A DNA stretch of 64,000 nucleotides, taken from positions 25,933-89,932 of the forward strand of contig NW_025777626.1 in NCBI RefSeq assembly GCF_021130785.1. The letters run 5' to 3'. Every line of letters begins with the position of its first letter. Within the stretch, counting starts at the first letter, position 1. Shown one piece after another: positions 34,872 through 44,417 of the stretch. The position numbers were made by a program, and so were the translations under genes. The stretch is from Homalodisca vitripennis (lineage: Eukaryota; Arthropoda; Insecta; Hemiptera; Cicadellidae). The notes under the pieces were generated by a model. It saw only the letters and a list, made by a program, of their open reading frames with translations. It was not told the DNA's origin and did not search any database.

Positions 34872-34873
<2 letters not shown>
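34666..34873 (-). repeat. Right terminus of element A (second end type)
   Basis: Read inward it starts AGTAGATATGAATATGCCGG, then CTAGACCACTTTTGGGACAG. It shares short subterminal words with the left end (ACCGAATCT...AGCTGTTT, GTTTGCTTCTAC) but not the full sequence. The same end type starts element D at 56725. Confidence 0.8.
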
Positions 34874-34930
<57 letters not shown>

Positions 34931-35600
34931 CTTGAATATTTTTTTGTTAAATTGGTAAAAAATTAATTCAGGACTGATTATGAATATAAAAAAGAAATAT
35001 AGATACATATCAGTTACTTCTTTGTTTGAAGGTTTATTTTTTGACGAAATTAGTTAAGTTAGTGTACTTATTGTAGTATTAATTTCCATAGGTGGAGTTC
35101 TATACTTATCAATTATTTAAATTAATTAAATCACAATTCAAGAACAATTAATTCGTTCATAACACAAAATGTTTAATGCATTGTATTATTTTCTACGTCA
35201 GTTATTCCATGAAGTCTGCAACACTGTTCATGCTAACATTACCGAACAACTTGTACATTACTGCTATGGAACAAAGGACCGTAATATTGTTGAAACAGTT
35301 TTCGTTCTTGAAAAGATATTCGATTTTGTTATTCTACATTGAATTTATAATGAACCAGATTATCCAGAGGCAACTTGCGTCCAAAATACAAACTTGACCT
35401 CTCAAACTTTGAGGTCAGCCGCAAGGTAAAATACTAGTAGGCCTATGTTAAGTAAATATATAGCTTTATAAAATATATAAAGTTATCATACAAAAAGCGA
35501 ATAATTGTCTCAAAAGTTTCTAAATTTTTTGAAATAATATTTCGCATCACTTTTATTTTTATGTCACTAACAGTAAAGTTTTCAGTAACTTTAACAATAT

Positions 35601-35880
35601 GCACTTTAAACTTACTCGTATATGGCACGTTATATAATATTAAACTATAGTGTATAGTTACTTTTCAATATGTACTTTAAACTTACTCGTATATGGCACG
35701 TTATAATATTAAACTATAGTGTATAGTTACTTTTCAATATGTACTTTAAACTTACTCGTATATGGCACGTTTATAATATTAAACTATAGTGTATAGTTAC
35801 TTTTCAATATGTACTTTAAACTTACTCGTATATGGCACATTATAATATTAAACTATAGTGTATAGTTACTTTTCAATATG
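35601..35880. repeat. Minisatellite, four copies of about 70 bp
   Basis: Copies begin at 35601, 35673, 35742 and 35812 with (T/G)ACTTTAAACTTACTCGTAT. They differ by only a few bases, so the expansion is recent. It adjoins the exon with its own 126-bp tandem repeat. Confidence 0.9.
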
Positions 35881-35904
35881 TAAAAGTTCAGTGTTGTTAA
35901 AACT

Positions 35905-36500
35905 GAATAGTCTGCAGTCTTGGAGTATATTTGATATGTTTAAGGAGTGGTAATCATTAAACTGTCCACGTACCTCGTTAGACTCGTAGAGAATTGTTAT
36001 GTTGTTATCCTCACAGATCGGTGATAAGTGGCATAGTCTGCAGTCTTGGAGTATATTTGATATGTTTAAGGAGTGGTAATCATTAAACTGTCCACGTACC
36101 TCGTTAGACTCGTAGGGAATTGTTATGTTGTTTAGCCTCACAGATCGGTGATAAGTGGCATAGTCTGCAGTCTTGGAGTATATTTGATATGTTTAAGGAG
36201 AGGCAATCATTAAACTGTCCACGTACCTCGTTAGACTCGTAGAGAATTGTTACGTTGTTAGCCTGACAGATCGGTGATAAGTGGCACATATACAAAACAT
36301 CCATGCCGTTAGTATCATTGCAGGCTGCCCATACAACTTTGTTGTCCACCACTCCAAGCCCGCTAGGATTAATTAGCTCTGGGCCTTCATACAGCTTTTT
36401 AATATTAGACCCGTCGTAATTCATACTGAATAGATAATACAATAAGGCGTCTGCCTCTCCAATCGCATACAATGTTTTATGTTTCGTATTTATAGAAATT
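35905..36500 (-). CDS. Candidate exon of an LDL-receptor class B-like host gene, with 42-residue repeats
   Basis: Minus-strand reading: SINTKHKTLYAIGEADALLY, FSMNYDGSNIKKLYEGPEL, NPSGLGVVDNKVVWAAC. This fits a YWTD propeller blade (KLYW..., YDGSNRK..., PSGLAVV). A splice acceptor (TTCACAG) sits at 36501-36506. It then runs into three tandem 126-bp copies (35908-36033, 36034-36160, 36161-36285) encoding CHLSPICEDNNITILYESNE and SLNISNILQDCRL. Copy 2 carries an extra T near 36133 that shifts the frame. Which gene (LRP, vitellogenin receptor or other) cannot be told. The downstream donor is unclear. Confidence 0.4.
35908..36285 (-). repeat. Three tandem 126-bp units within the candidate exon
   Basis: Unit length is a multiple of three, and each copy would add 42 residues including two or three Cys. 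Copies differ by single bases, apart from one extra T in the middle copy. Confidence 0.9.
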
Positions 36501-36887
36501 CTGTGAATTTTATATATATAGGGTAAACTCAAATTTTAAATTCCTCAAGGAATTTGCTCCAAGTTCAAGAATGCTAAGATGTCCATTTCTTAGGAACATG
36601 ATTAACCTAAAACAGAACAAGAATTATCAATTACAACTAAGTTATTGCCATAAGCTGTTCAAAATTCCATGTTTTTAGAGAACAAGACTAAACATAACTC
36701 GTATATTTATATCCAACACAGGGTAGAAATACGCTACACCACATGTTCCGCTCAATGCTTTGCTGAGATTTATGCACAATTCCATGTCTATAAATCATTT
36801 CATTCCCGTGATGTCTTGTGGACAGATAGACCGACAGATAAAGAAAAGATAATTTTTAATTTCCCGGGAGGCAAAAGAGAAATTGAG

Positions 36888-36955
<68 letters not shown>

Positions 36956-37246
36956 TATCACGATGTTTGTGTAACGTAATCTCCGAATCCACAAAACAAA
37001 TTCCAACGAACCTCTATACATAAGCATTTTTTGGTCTAATTTAAATGACAGAATAATGTTTCAAGTTTTATCTAGATGGATAAACAAGTAGTATTTATTG
37101 CCAATTTCACATTATGGAAAAAGGTTTTAAATCACTTCTAGAAACCTGTTGTTATTAATTATTATTAACAATTATTAGTTCAACCATTGATTTGATACAA
37201 TATATTAATTGCATAATTTGTACATAAATACGATTATTACGACAAG

Positions 37247-37249
<3 letters not shown>

Positions 37250-37306
<57 letters not shown>

Positions 37307-37395
37307 ACCTCGGGCTTTATTGTAGATTTTAGTTTAAGATCTACTGTATGTAAAATGTACAACTGACAACAATAAAGAAATTTTTCATTCATTCA

Positions 37396-37442
<47 letters not shown>
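37250..37442. repeat. (TA)n tracts flanking a LINE-like 3' tail
   Basis: Two long TA tracts surround a 100-bp piece ending AATAAAGAAATTTTTC followed by (ATTC)3, which looks like the 3' end of a retroposon that landed in the microsatellite. Confidence 0.6.
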
Positions 37443-37448
<6 letters not shown>

Positions 37449-37606
37449 TCGTATATGTGTGCGTGTTGTAATTCTTTTTAAAATGTACCAAAAACTTACA
37501 TAGCTAAGAATGTATCAGATACAATTAAATGAATAAAATAAAAAGTACTTATAAATTTGTTTCTATTGATTCTTTTCAATTCACCAAATATGTATTAAAA
37601 CTACCT

Positions 37607-37645
<39 letters not shown>

Positions 37646-37671
37646 TGTATATATATATATATATATCATAC

Positions 37672-37745
37672 CTGTAGTAGGGATCCATTATCATATATTC
37701 GTTTGGTCCACTTGGAGACATTTCACGTCTATGTCCGTCAATATC
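37672..37745 (-). CDS. Candidate host exon
   Basis: The minus strand reads SYCYGVDIDGHRREM and SGPNEYMIMDPYYR, then a consensus donor CTACAG|GTATGA at 37672/37671. It lies 5' of the LDL-receptor-like exon on the same strand, so both could belong to one gene. The acceptor is not certain and no domain is recognised. Confidence 0.3.
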
Positions 37746-37799
37746 CACCCCATAACAATATGAATTGGGAATTATAATAATCAAGCAACTTCACACTGT

Positions 37800-38880
37800 A
37801 GTAAACTGTATTTTTTTCCCAGTCAACAGTAAAAGTGTAGAAATCTGTAATAACCATCTACAGAATCGATAGTCGATACGGCAGAATATCTCATTGATAA
37901 AGGATTGTATATAGACCTATAAAAAGATTAATAAAAGACAGTATAAATCGTAAGATATAGACATAGAAACATTTTTTTATTTCCAAAAACATATACACAT
38001 AGATATTACATTTATTTACATTTTAAATATAGTATTTGGATAATATTATTTATATAATTTAAGTAAACTATTTTTTACATATTAAGATATATTCTAAATG
38101 GAAATTAGCCTTCATGGGGCAAGCAGCCTGTGCGTAGGCTATAGTTGTTCTAAAAAGTGTATGTTATCTAGATGTCGAAATAAAGTGTTACTGTTACGTG
38201 TCGAAGTGTTACTGTTACGTGTCGGTGTGTTTTAAGGCATAAAATGTAGAAATGTAGTTGTGTGATGAAGGAGATAAGAGATAATATTGTATTACACAAA
38301 AAGAATTAAGACCACATACGATATGACGAGCGCCGGGGGATGAGGAGGGGTTAAGGTCAGGTTGGTCCCCAGTCTGAGTGAATGAAAGACTCGGATCCTT
38401 GGACTCCAATTTGTAACAATAGTTTCTGTGACATTATATTTAAATTTAAAAAAATGGATTATAGTTACAAATAAATGTTAAATTTGACTTGCAGTTTACC
38501 ACGTTACCACTGCGTAAAGGTAGATGGAGATTCATACCTTTACACAGGCAAGAATGATTGTTTACCAAAATGTATAACTTTTTCTTAACTACCTGTGATA
38601 TATCTGTAATGAGTTTATAAAAATGCAATATTTTAAATCATTCTCTACATGTACTAAGAGTAGTATTCAAAGCTAATCACTGCACCGGTCGATGTAAAAA
38701 TGTTAAAAATATTGAAATATATTTTTTAAGATTCTACATAACATGTTTCATTTTTTTCTAATCAAATTTTCTGCCATAATTCATATAAATAATTCAAGAT
38801 TAACAGTAATTGTTTAATGTGAGTAAAGTTTCCGTATTGACACCACTTAATTCAGACCAAAAGGACTTAATGTGAATAAT
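37800..38880. other. Gene-free host DNA
   Basis: No gene is seen. A 20-bp direct duplication (GTGTTACTGTTACGTGTCG) lies at about 38187-38225. Confidence 0.4.

Positions 38881-38882
<2 letters not shown>

Positions 38883-38923
<41 letters not shown>
38883..38923. repeat. (TA)n tract at the left junction of element B
   Basis: About 20 TA units directly followed by the element tip AGTAGATAG. Confidence 0.95.
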
Positions 38924-38925
<2 letters not shown>

Positions 38926-39286
38926 TAGATAGTAATATGGGGTTCCTGGCGCACTTTCGGAGCCAACCGAAAAGCAATGTAAAATACTGTTTCAATGTAC
39001 CATAAAGGAAGCTGAGAAATAACACAGCAAATCTCAATGAAAAATTAACCGAATCTACAGTCGTTCGTCTCCAAAAGCAATCGGTACATTACTATCTACT
39101 CTGTGGAATGAAAAATTAACCAAATCTACAGCTGTTTGCTTCTACTTTCTTAAGCTGTGCTTTGTAAAATGTTGTCAAATCTGCTACGAATAAAGGATTT
39201 ATCTTAATAAAATTTAATCAATTTAAAACATTTTTACTAAAAACATACTGTACTTTAATAAAAAACTTTTCTACTAAATAAACAAC

Positions 39287-39511
39287 ATGAACTCACCAAG
39301 CTCTCTTCAGTTTCTAGCATTTCAAAAACTTACAAAGAAAGACAATTTTAACGAGTTCAACGAATTACCAAAACATTTTAAAGAACAGTTGATACTTTCC
39401 TTAAATGATACAGAATTCAAAGAACTTGTAAAGTCTTTTGCAGAAAAAACGTCTAATGGAGTGTTTTACTATCGGCAAAAAACTAAAAAAAGTAAGGGAT
39501 TACATATTTAA
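39287..39511 (+). CDS. Terminal-repeat small protein tORF1
   Basis: 74 residues, intact: MNSPSSLQFLAFQKLTKKDN, then KHFKEQLILSLNDTEFKELV and a basic tail. No signal peptide or membrane segment; helix-rich. The family is unknown. It reads away from the terminus, towards the OB-like gene on the other strand. A downstream frame (tORF2) follows after a shift and could be the rest of the same protein. Confidence 0.5.
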   Translation: MNSPSSLQFLAFQKLTKKDNFNEFNELPKHFKEQLILSLNDTEFKELVKSFAEKTSNGVFYYRQKTKKSKGLHI

Positions 39512-39578
39512 TATAATTACGAAAGATATTGAAAAGAAAGTAAAAAATAAACAAACAGAGAGTTTTCATCGTTTTTTT

Positions 39579-39843
39579 ATGACATTTTTTCCCATATTAT
39601 ACGTTCTTTCAAGATAATCAAGACTTAATTGATGAATTTCTTAGGAATTTTTGTGAGTATCAAGATTTATCAACACAATTCATTAAAGAGCATTATAGAA
39701 TTTTTCTTATAGAATATAGCCACATTTTGTGTGAAACAAAAGGTATTACTGTAGATAATATTCCATGTGATTCCTATGAAGAAAGACCCCAACTATGGTT
39801 ATCAAAACAGTACTATGACGTGGGGAGGGACTGCAAGTTTTAG
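39579..39843 (+). pseudogene. Terminal-repeat gene tORF2, one frameshift
   Basis: About 88 codons with DNQDLIDEFLRNFCEYQDLS, FIKEHYRIFLIEYSHIL and LWLSKQYYDVGRDCKF at the end. One T too many in the run at about 39586 separates the ATG from the body; element A has the shorter run here but is broken elsewhere. It is tail to tail with the OB-like gene (10 bp between stops). No recognised domain. Confidence 0.45.
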
Positions 39844-39853
39844 AGTTAAGACT

Positions 39854-40159
39854 TTATTCTACAAAGTTAATTGTTATAATTTCTTTATCTTTAATAGTCT
39901 TCTTTCCAGTAACAACCAAGTGTAATTTTTCATTTTTGTTTAATTCTTTAATCTTTTTCTCATCCAAAACAGTCAAAAATCTGTTCGGTAAGTGTACTTT
40001 ACAATCTTCCAACTCGGCAATTATTGTAAACCCGAATTTATCTTTCATTTTCTCCAAATTCAAGATTCTATGTTTCTTCCTTTCTTCCAATTCATTTAAC
40101 TTCTTATACTCTTTAAACTTACATTCTCCAATATCATTTAACTCTTTCAAGAACTCCAT
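39854..40159 (-). CDS. OB-like small protein of the terminal repeat
   Basis: 101 residues, intact. A charged helical N-terminus (ELNDIGECKFKEYKKLNELE) precedes a beta-rich part: DKFGFTIIAELEDCKVHLPN, RFLTVLDEKKIKELN, LHLVVTGKKTIKDKEI. Conserved in all terminal copies of A and B. Small proteins of this shape recur in Polinton-like elements. A single-stranded-DNA-binding role would suit replication of a linear element but is a guess. The start codon is embedded in TTTTTCTATTTAAATGG. Confidence 0.6.
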   Translation of the reverse strand: MEFLKELNDIGECKFKEYKKLNELEERKKHRILNLEKMKDKFGFTIIAELEDCKVHLPNRFLTVLDEKKIKELNKNEKLHLVVTGKKTIKDKEIITINFVE

Positions 40160-40173
40160 TTAAATAGAAAAAA
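40156..40173 (-). promoter_or_regulatory. TCTA/TAAATG start-proximal motif
   Basis: Minus-strand TTTTTCTATTTAAATGG at the OB-like start; the TCTA lies 6-9 bases before the ATG. Confidence 0.55.
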
Positions 40174-40174
40174 T

Positions 40175-40684
40175 TTAAAGACGGAAAAAATGAAATTTGC
40201 TAACAATCACTCGAGAAGTCGGGGAGAATGTGAGTAAAACCGCATTCTTTTCACGAGGTTCTTCGTTTAATTTCTCCAAATGTACTATAAAATCATCAAA
40301 GATTTCAGGCTTAAAATCGTAGACAAATTCAACATCCAGATAATGAAAAAATACAGGTAATATCTTTTCATAATAAACGTGTGTATCGATACCTACAAAC
40401 CTAATGTATTCTTTGAAAAGGAAAATAATTTTGTCAATGGTTCCAAGAGATAAGTAAAAATTTTTATTCTGTTTTCTAAATTCTGTAACAAATTTTGTTT
40501 GCTTCTTGTCTCCATATTGCAATTTTGTAAGCAGGTTATTCAAATGTGTTAATTTATTTCGAAATTTCTTAGGTTTAGGTCTTTCTAACAAAATTAAATT
40601 ACAACCTCTACAAACTAAATATTTTTTATCGATAATTTCTCCTCTATTAGAACACTTGTAACAGTTGGCATTATACTCTTCCAT
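40175..40684 (-). CDS. Zn-ribbon protein, possible late-transcription-factor type
   Basis: 169 residues, intact. The N-terminus has CYKCSNRGEIIDKKYLVCRG with a following Cys, a CxxC-x(17)-CxxC ribbon. Then KLTHLNNLLTKLQ, FKEYIRFVGIDTHVYYEKIL and PVFFHYLDVEFVYDFKPEIF. A Zn-ribbon followed by helical HL..LL..LQ and YYEKI-type segments is reminiscent of poxvirus/NCLDV VLTF3-type late transcription factors, but the match is by eye and weak; TFIIB-like or other Zn-ribbon proteins are alternatives. Head to head with the small gene at 40709. Confidence 0.55.
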   Translation of the reverse strand: MEEYNANCYKCSNRGEIIDKKYLVCRGCNLILLERPKPKKFRNKLTHLNNLLTKLQYGDKKQTKFVTEFRKQNKNFYLSLGTIDKIIFLFKEYIRFVGIDTHVYYEKILPVFFHYLDVEFVYDFKPEIFDDFIVHLEKLNEEPREKNAVLLTFSPTSRVIVSKFHFFRL

Positions 40685-40708
40685 TTAAACAAAAAGATTT
40701 TTTTATAA

Positions 40709-40951
40709 ATGGAGATTATGGAACTAAGTCTGCCGAGATATAAATTTTTCAGCGCAAATGTTTGTGTTTACATTTCTACAACAGAGATAAATAGAAATAA
40801 TTTCATTCTATTGTACAACTATTTAGGATATTATGTGTACGATTATAAAGATTATTACGGGAGAAATCGGGATTTTTCAGTGGCGAAAGAGTATATTTTT
40901 GAAATATTAGAAGGAATGAAAGAGAATAATATGAACATCATTAACTACTGA
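40709..40951 (+). CDS. Small plus-strand protein of unknown function
   Basis: 80 residues, intact, Tyr-rich: NVCVYISTTEINRNNFILLY, YVYDYKDYYGRNRDFSVAKE, YIFEILEGMKENN. No domain recognised. Its last seven bases overlap the 3' end of the capsid gene, which runs the other way. It starts 25 bp from the divergent Zn-ribbon gene, so both must share one short intergenic promoter (TTTTTTTATAAATGG on this side). Confidence 0.6.
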   Translation: MEIMELSLPRYKFFSANVCVYISTTEINRNNFILLYNYLGYYVYDYKDYYGRNRDFSVAKEYIFEILEGMKENNMNIINY

Positions 40952-42150
40952 ATTTCTCTAATATCGTTCTTAATCACATCATAGGCTAAAAATTTCTCAG
41001 AGACAACAACAACATAACAAATCGCGTTTGTAACAGCTTTTTGAAAATCCATATTGATAATTATATCGTTGTTTGAACCAGAAATATTTGTCATACTCTT
41101 TGTTGTATCAATGACATAAATAGGTCTATTCGCTAAAAATTCTTTAGGATTGTAATACATTTCCTTATTATTACAGTAAACTTTCTTAAAATCTTGATAC
41201 ATCTGATACATGATTCTGAAAAGACCTCCGGAAATGTTTAAATTTTGTAATTCATCTGGATAATAAGAACCGTTCAATTTTACTCTCTGATATTTTTTAC
41301 ATTCAAACTATCGAACTTTGAAGGATTTTTTTTTCTTGATTATTCTGTCTATCTGTTTGAAAACCTATAATAACGAACTTGGGATTGAAGATATTTCTAT
41401 AAATATTTGTAATATCGAACGAATAAGTTGTTCCGGAAATACCTTTTTGTTCAATACATTGCCAATCTAGAAAATTAAACATAATGTTTTGACTTTTTGT
41501 AATTTCATCAATCAACCTTATTTTACTCGTGATTTTATAATCAATCATTGGAACTCTAATAAAAAAATCTGTAATTGTTATTTTTCCATCAACAGGCATA
41601 ACATTTTCAGTTGCAGTCTTCAGAATCACATCATCGTCTTCTGCTCTTATAAAACTTAGATAAAATCCTCCTTTATAGATCGGAATAGTAACATTTTCAA
41701 AAAATCCTAATCCAAAATGAGATAAATTTCCAGCTGCTTCAAAAACACCAAATTTAAAAAAAATCTGATTCAAAGCCATTAGAAGTTTGAGAAATAACAT
41801 CACTTTTTGAATACGAAATAGTTCCTTTAATTGTGCTTAATTGGCCACAGTTTTCGACTTCTTCTATCAATTTATTGTGTTTTCTTACTTCAATCTTAGA
41901 AAATAAAAACGGTAATAAAATTATCGATTAATCTAACATTATCAGTTTCCAAGATATGCTTGACCATCTTGTTTTGTTAAAGTTCCAGAAATATAAAACT
42001 GGAAGTTAGACGAGCAAAAGTTATCTCCAAAATCAATATTAAACTCAGTTCTTTTTATTCGGTTCATTCAAATGTTGTTTACTAATTGGATAGAAATTTT
42101 TAAAACTCCGCCCTTTCAATATCACTAGCATATTTTCTGTAGTCCGCCAT
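40945..42150 (-). pseudogene. Major capsid protein (hexon-like), frameshifted
   Basis: Same protein as at 19995-21192. The middle (FGVFEAAGNLSHFGLGFF to near QNNQE) and the C-terminal third (ELQNLNISGGLFRIMYQMYQ, LANRPIYVIDTTKSMTN, ending IKNDIREIQ) are open. Breaks lie near 41286, 41330, 41760, 41915, 41950 and 42058, mostly at runs of A or T. The C-terminal frame is clean here but shifted in A, so the two copies are damaged at different places. Confidence 0.7.
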
Positions 42151-42273
42151 TTAATAAGAGAAAATTTAGAAATTTTAAACATCGTGTATCATTTTTTCAT
42201 CGATCTAATGTACGTTTTTATAAGAAAAAGATATAAATTTTTAGTAAAATAATTAAAAAGATTAGAGTCATTT

Positions 42274-42672
42274 TTAATGATCTACTTCGTCATATTCAGG
42301 ATTCTCGTCCTTAAATTTTGCGATCTCGGTCACATATTTCAATAAAATCTGCACAGGATAGTAACCGCTATCTATAATATTATTCCAATCAACTGTATCT
42401 TTATTTTCATCCAAAAACTTTATACTCAAGTGTTGATAGAGACAAAGAACAGACATATGATCTTTTAATTGATAATGTATATTTTCTTGAATGAACTCTG
42501 ATGATAAAGTTTGATATTTAGCAATGTTATACCAATTCAATTTGTTTACGTATAATCTCATCATATCTTCGGATAATTCATATTTTTGAGAAATGTCATC
42601 CCAATGTTCTTTTTTCAAATCTCTTTCGTGTTGCATGATAAAAAGATCGAAAGCACTGTAATGTCCCGCCAT
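42274..42672 (-). CDS. W-I repeat protein
   Basis: 132 residues, intact. After MAGHYSAFDLFIMQHERDLK come imperfect repeats: HWDDISQKYELSEDMM, NWYNIAKYQTLSSEFIQENI, KDHMSVLCLYQHLSIKFLDE, DWNNIIDSGYYPVQILLKYV. The pattern W-x-x-I-x-x-x-x-x-L-S-x-x-(F/M) is shared with repeat proteins of large DNA viruses. No enzymatic motif. It lies among the virion genes, and its ATG follows the mini Zn-ribbon stop by two bases. Confidence 0.65.
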   Translation of the reverse strand: MAGHYSAFDLFIMQHERDLKKEHWDDISQKYELSEDMMRLYVNKLNWYNIAKYQTLSSEFIQENIHYQLKDHMSVLCLYQHLSIKFLDENKDTVDWNNIIDSGYYPVQILLKYVTEIAKFKDENPEYDEVDH

Positions 42673-42674
42673 CT

Positions 42675-42845
42675 CTATTTATTAAGAAAAAATTTCAAAA
42701 TCAAGTTTTTATAAATTGGCTCTTTTTTTGCGTTACATTCAGCACATTTTCCAGAAATTCTCTTAACTCCATTGATATTTGCGTAATATTTTATATCATT
42801 TGTTGCAGTTTTTTCTTTACATCTCACACAATATATGAGCGCCAT
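42675..42845 (-). CDS. Mini Zn-ribbon protein (DUF5679-like), C-terminus possibly shifted
   Basis: 56 residues. MALIYCVRCKEKT is followed by DIKYYANINGVKRISGKCAE and a second Cys, giving CxxC-x(about 25)-CxxC. This is the DUF5679 layout, a short Zn-ribbon common in Polinton-like elements and giant viruses. A run of T near 42722 makes the last residues uncertain. It may bind nucleic acid or act as an assembly cofactor; unproven. Confidence 0.6.
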   Translation of the reverse strand: MALIYCVRCKEKTATNDIKYYANINGVKRISGKCAECNAKKEPIYKNLILKFFLNK

Positions 42846-42859
42846 TTATATAAGGAAAA

Positions 42860-44003
42860 TTAGTCATCATAGCCGCCTAATCCATTAAATCTGTTTATCA
42901 ATATTTTCAAAAGTTTTATTAAACATCTTCTTTAAATTTATTAAAGTTTTCTTCTAGTTTATTTACTTTATCGAGATATAAATCGTTGTATTCAACGAGT
43001 TTATGATCAATATTCTCAAAAGTTTTTTGTGGCATCTAAACTAAACTTATCAAAAGACTGCTTATTTTTTATAACTTTTTCATTAATTTCGCCAAAGTTT
43101 TCTTCTAGTTTAATTAATTTATCATGAAGTAAAGATTGATTAGTAACTACTCTTTTAAAAACTTCACCATTTTTTTCTATCGGTTTCATTAAAACCCTCT
43201 TGAAATTTAGCGAAATGTTCCAAAAAGTTTGTTATTTTTCCATAAAGATCGCCTTTATATAGATTGAAATTTTCCTCAAAATTTGTAAATTTTTCATCAC
43301 AATTTTTCTATAGATCTTTTACTTCTCGCTTCAAGTTTTTCATAGACTTCTGTTGTAAAATCTTTAACATGCTGTTTATGATTCTCATAATTTTTTTGTT
43401 TTAGTTCATTAAACATTTTAATAGGATCTTCTAATTGAATCATTACAACAACATCAAATGGATTAATTCCTTTACTAACACCGCTAATTCTTTTTCCTTT
43501 AAAATCTAAGGCATTTTTAACATTCGGATCATGTAAATCAACAATATCGATGTTTTCTGATAATTTTAGAGGTTTTAAAATTTGTTCTTTAACAACAACA
43601 TCATGTTTGTCAATACCAGGTCGAACACCGACAATTCTTTTCTTATTAGCCAAACTAACATAATTCTTTTCAACTTTGATCGCTTCAGTAAATTTTATCA
43701 GCTTTTTCGATGTGAGACATTAAATTGGTAAATAATTTTTCTGCACCATCTTTAAATTCTTTTTTCAATGTTTTTATTTTATCAGCAACTTCACTTGAAC
43801 TCATGAAATTTGCAAGTTTGTTATCATATTCTGCTTTAAAATCTTCAATCTCGACAGCAAAACATATCTGAATCTGGAAGGTTTTGTAATACATTTTCTA
43901 ACTTGTTATCAAACTCATTTCTCAAACTATCAAAATTCAAACTATTATCTACATTTTGAATAATTTGTGTTCCAAATACGTCAAAAATATTTTGTGAATC
44001 CAT
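42860..44003 (-). pseudogene. Coiled-coil virion-type protein, frameshifted
   Basis: The N-terminus starts MDSQNIFDVFGTQIIQNVDN and overlaps the protease 3' end by about 23 bp. The centre (43297-43653) is open and holds both hinge-like motifs, KKRIVGVRPGIDKHDVVVKE and GKRISGVSKGINPFDVVV, about 38 residues apart. The C-terminal half is predicted coiled coil but broken by indels. Shifts near 43860 and 43690 affect the N-terminal half. Confidence 0.55.
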
Positions 44004-44417
44004 ATTTATTAAGCAATAATTTGTTAACAACTTCTTTAAAATCTTTACCAGTACTCAGTTCATTCAAAACAAAAACACATAAATGACCACAAATTGGGGG
44101 ATCTTTATAGTCCTTGAATCTGAGAATCATTGTAGTAGACGCTTGATTTTTTCAAATATTTAATCAATTCTATAGGTGGTTTGTCCTCAATTCTTCCATA
44201 CGAATCAAAATAACATGCATTCTTATCATTTTTTATAATAACAAATCCAATGCGTTCCACTTCCCATAATCGAGTCTAAATTCACAATTCCACATTCAAA
44301 TTTCTTAACTTTTTCAGGTAATGTATCTCTCATGAAGATTCCTCTAAAATGTTTAATATTTTTGCAGATTTCTTCCAATTCTCCGAATGTTAAAGGTTTA
44401 AATTTTTTTTTCAATGT
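43981..44417 (-). pseudogene. Adenain-like cysteine protease, no AUG, frameshifted
   Basis: LTFGELEEICKNIKHFRGIF opens the domain, with MGSGTHWICYYK (His) and ACYFDSYGR (Asp). In another frame comes PPICGHLCVFVLNEL with the Cys nucleophile, intact in this copy. Shifts lie near 44245, 44155 and 44115. Upstream of the conserved domain start the frame opens without ATG after a TGA; the first codons read NQTLKKKFKPL inside the 3' end of the core-like gene, across nine A residues. Expression would need frameshifting, a non-AUG start or a corrected run length. Confidence 0.78.

Larger units (their letters stand above)
16744..34873 (+). mobile_element. Polinton/Maverick (adintovirus-like) element A
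   Basis: An 18.1-kb element bounded by AGTAGAT at the left and ATCTACT at the right, both inside (TA)n tracts, so a 6-bp TATATA-type target duplication is possible but cannot be resolved. It carries the Polinton set: protein-primed PolB, retroviral-type integrase, packaging ATPase, adenain-like protease, double-jelly-roll capsid and penton-like proteins. Gene order matches element B throughout. It differs by a 1.2-kb composite SINE insertion at 18805-20000, one additional truncated Bro-N copy, and a right end only partly related to the left. Single-base indels break many genes, so it is not coding-competent as written. Confidence 0.92.
34874..38923. other. Host DNA between elements A and B
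   Basis: Holds two candidate minus-strand exons, a 70-bp minisatellite, and (TA)n tracts at about 34875-34927, 36892-36953, 37250-37301, 37401-37442, 37611-37666 and 38883-38923. A LINE-like 3' end (about 37310-37400) ends in CATTCATTCATTCAT. Confidence 0.6.
38924..40180 (+). repeat. Left terminal inverted repeat of element B
   Basis: Mirrors 55398-56650 with only small differences. It holds tORF1, tORF2 and the OB-like gene. The tip AGTAGATAGTAAT (38924-38936) has an exact inverted copy at 39088-39100, and the word ATTAACC(G/A)AATCTACAG occurs twice as a direct repeat near 39045 and 39115. Confidence 0.93.

Noticed and set aside
16744..34873. Free virus contamination rather than an integrated element
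   Set aside because: Host DNA with exon-like, mariner and LINE sequence continues on both sides, and a SINE has inserted into the element.
36669..37027. Open frames with Ile-Tyr runs over (TA)n tracts (also 34781-35008, 56450-56904)
   Set aside because: Translation of TA microsatellites; no domain outside the repeat.
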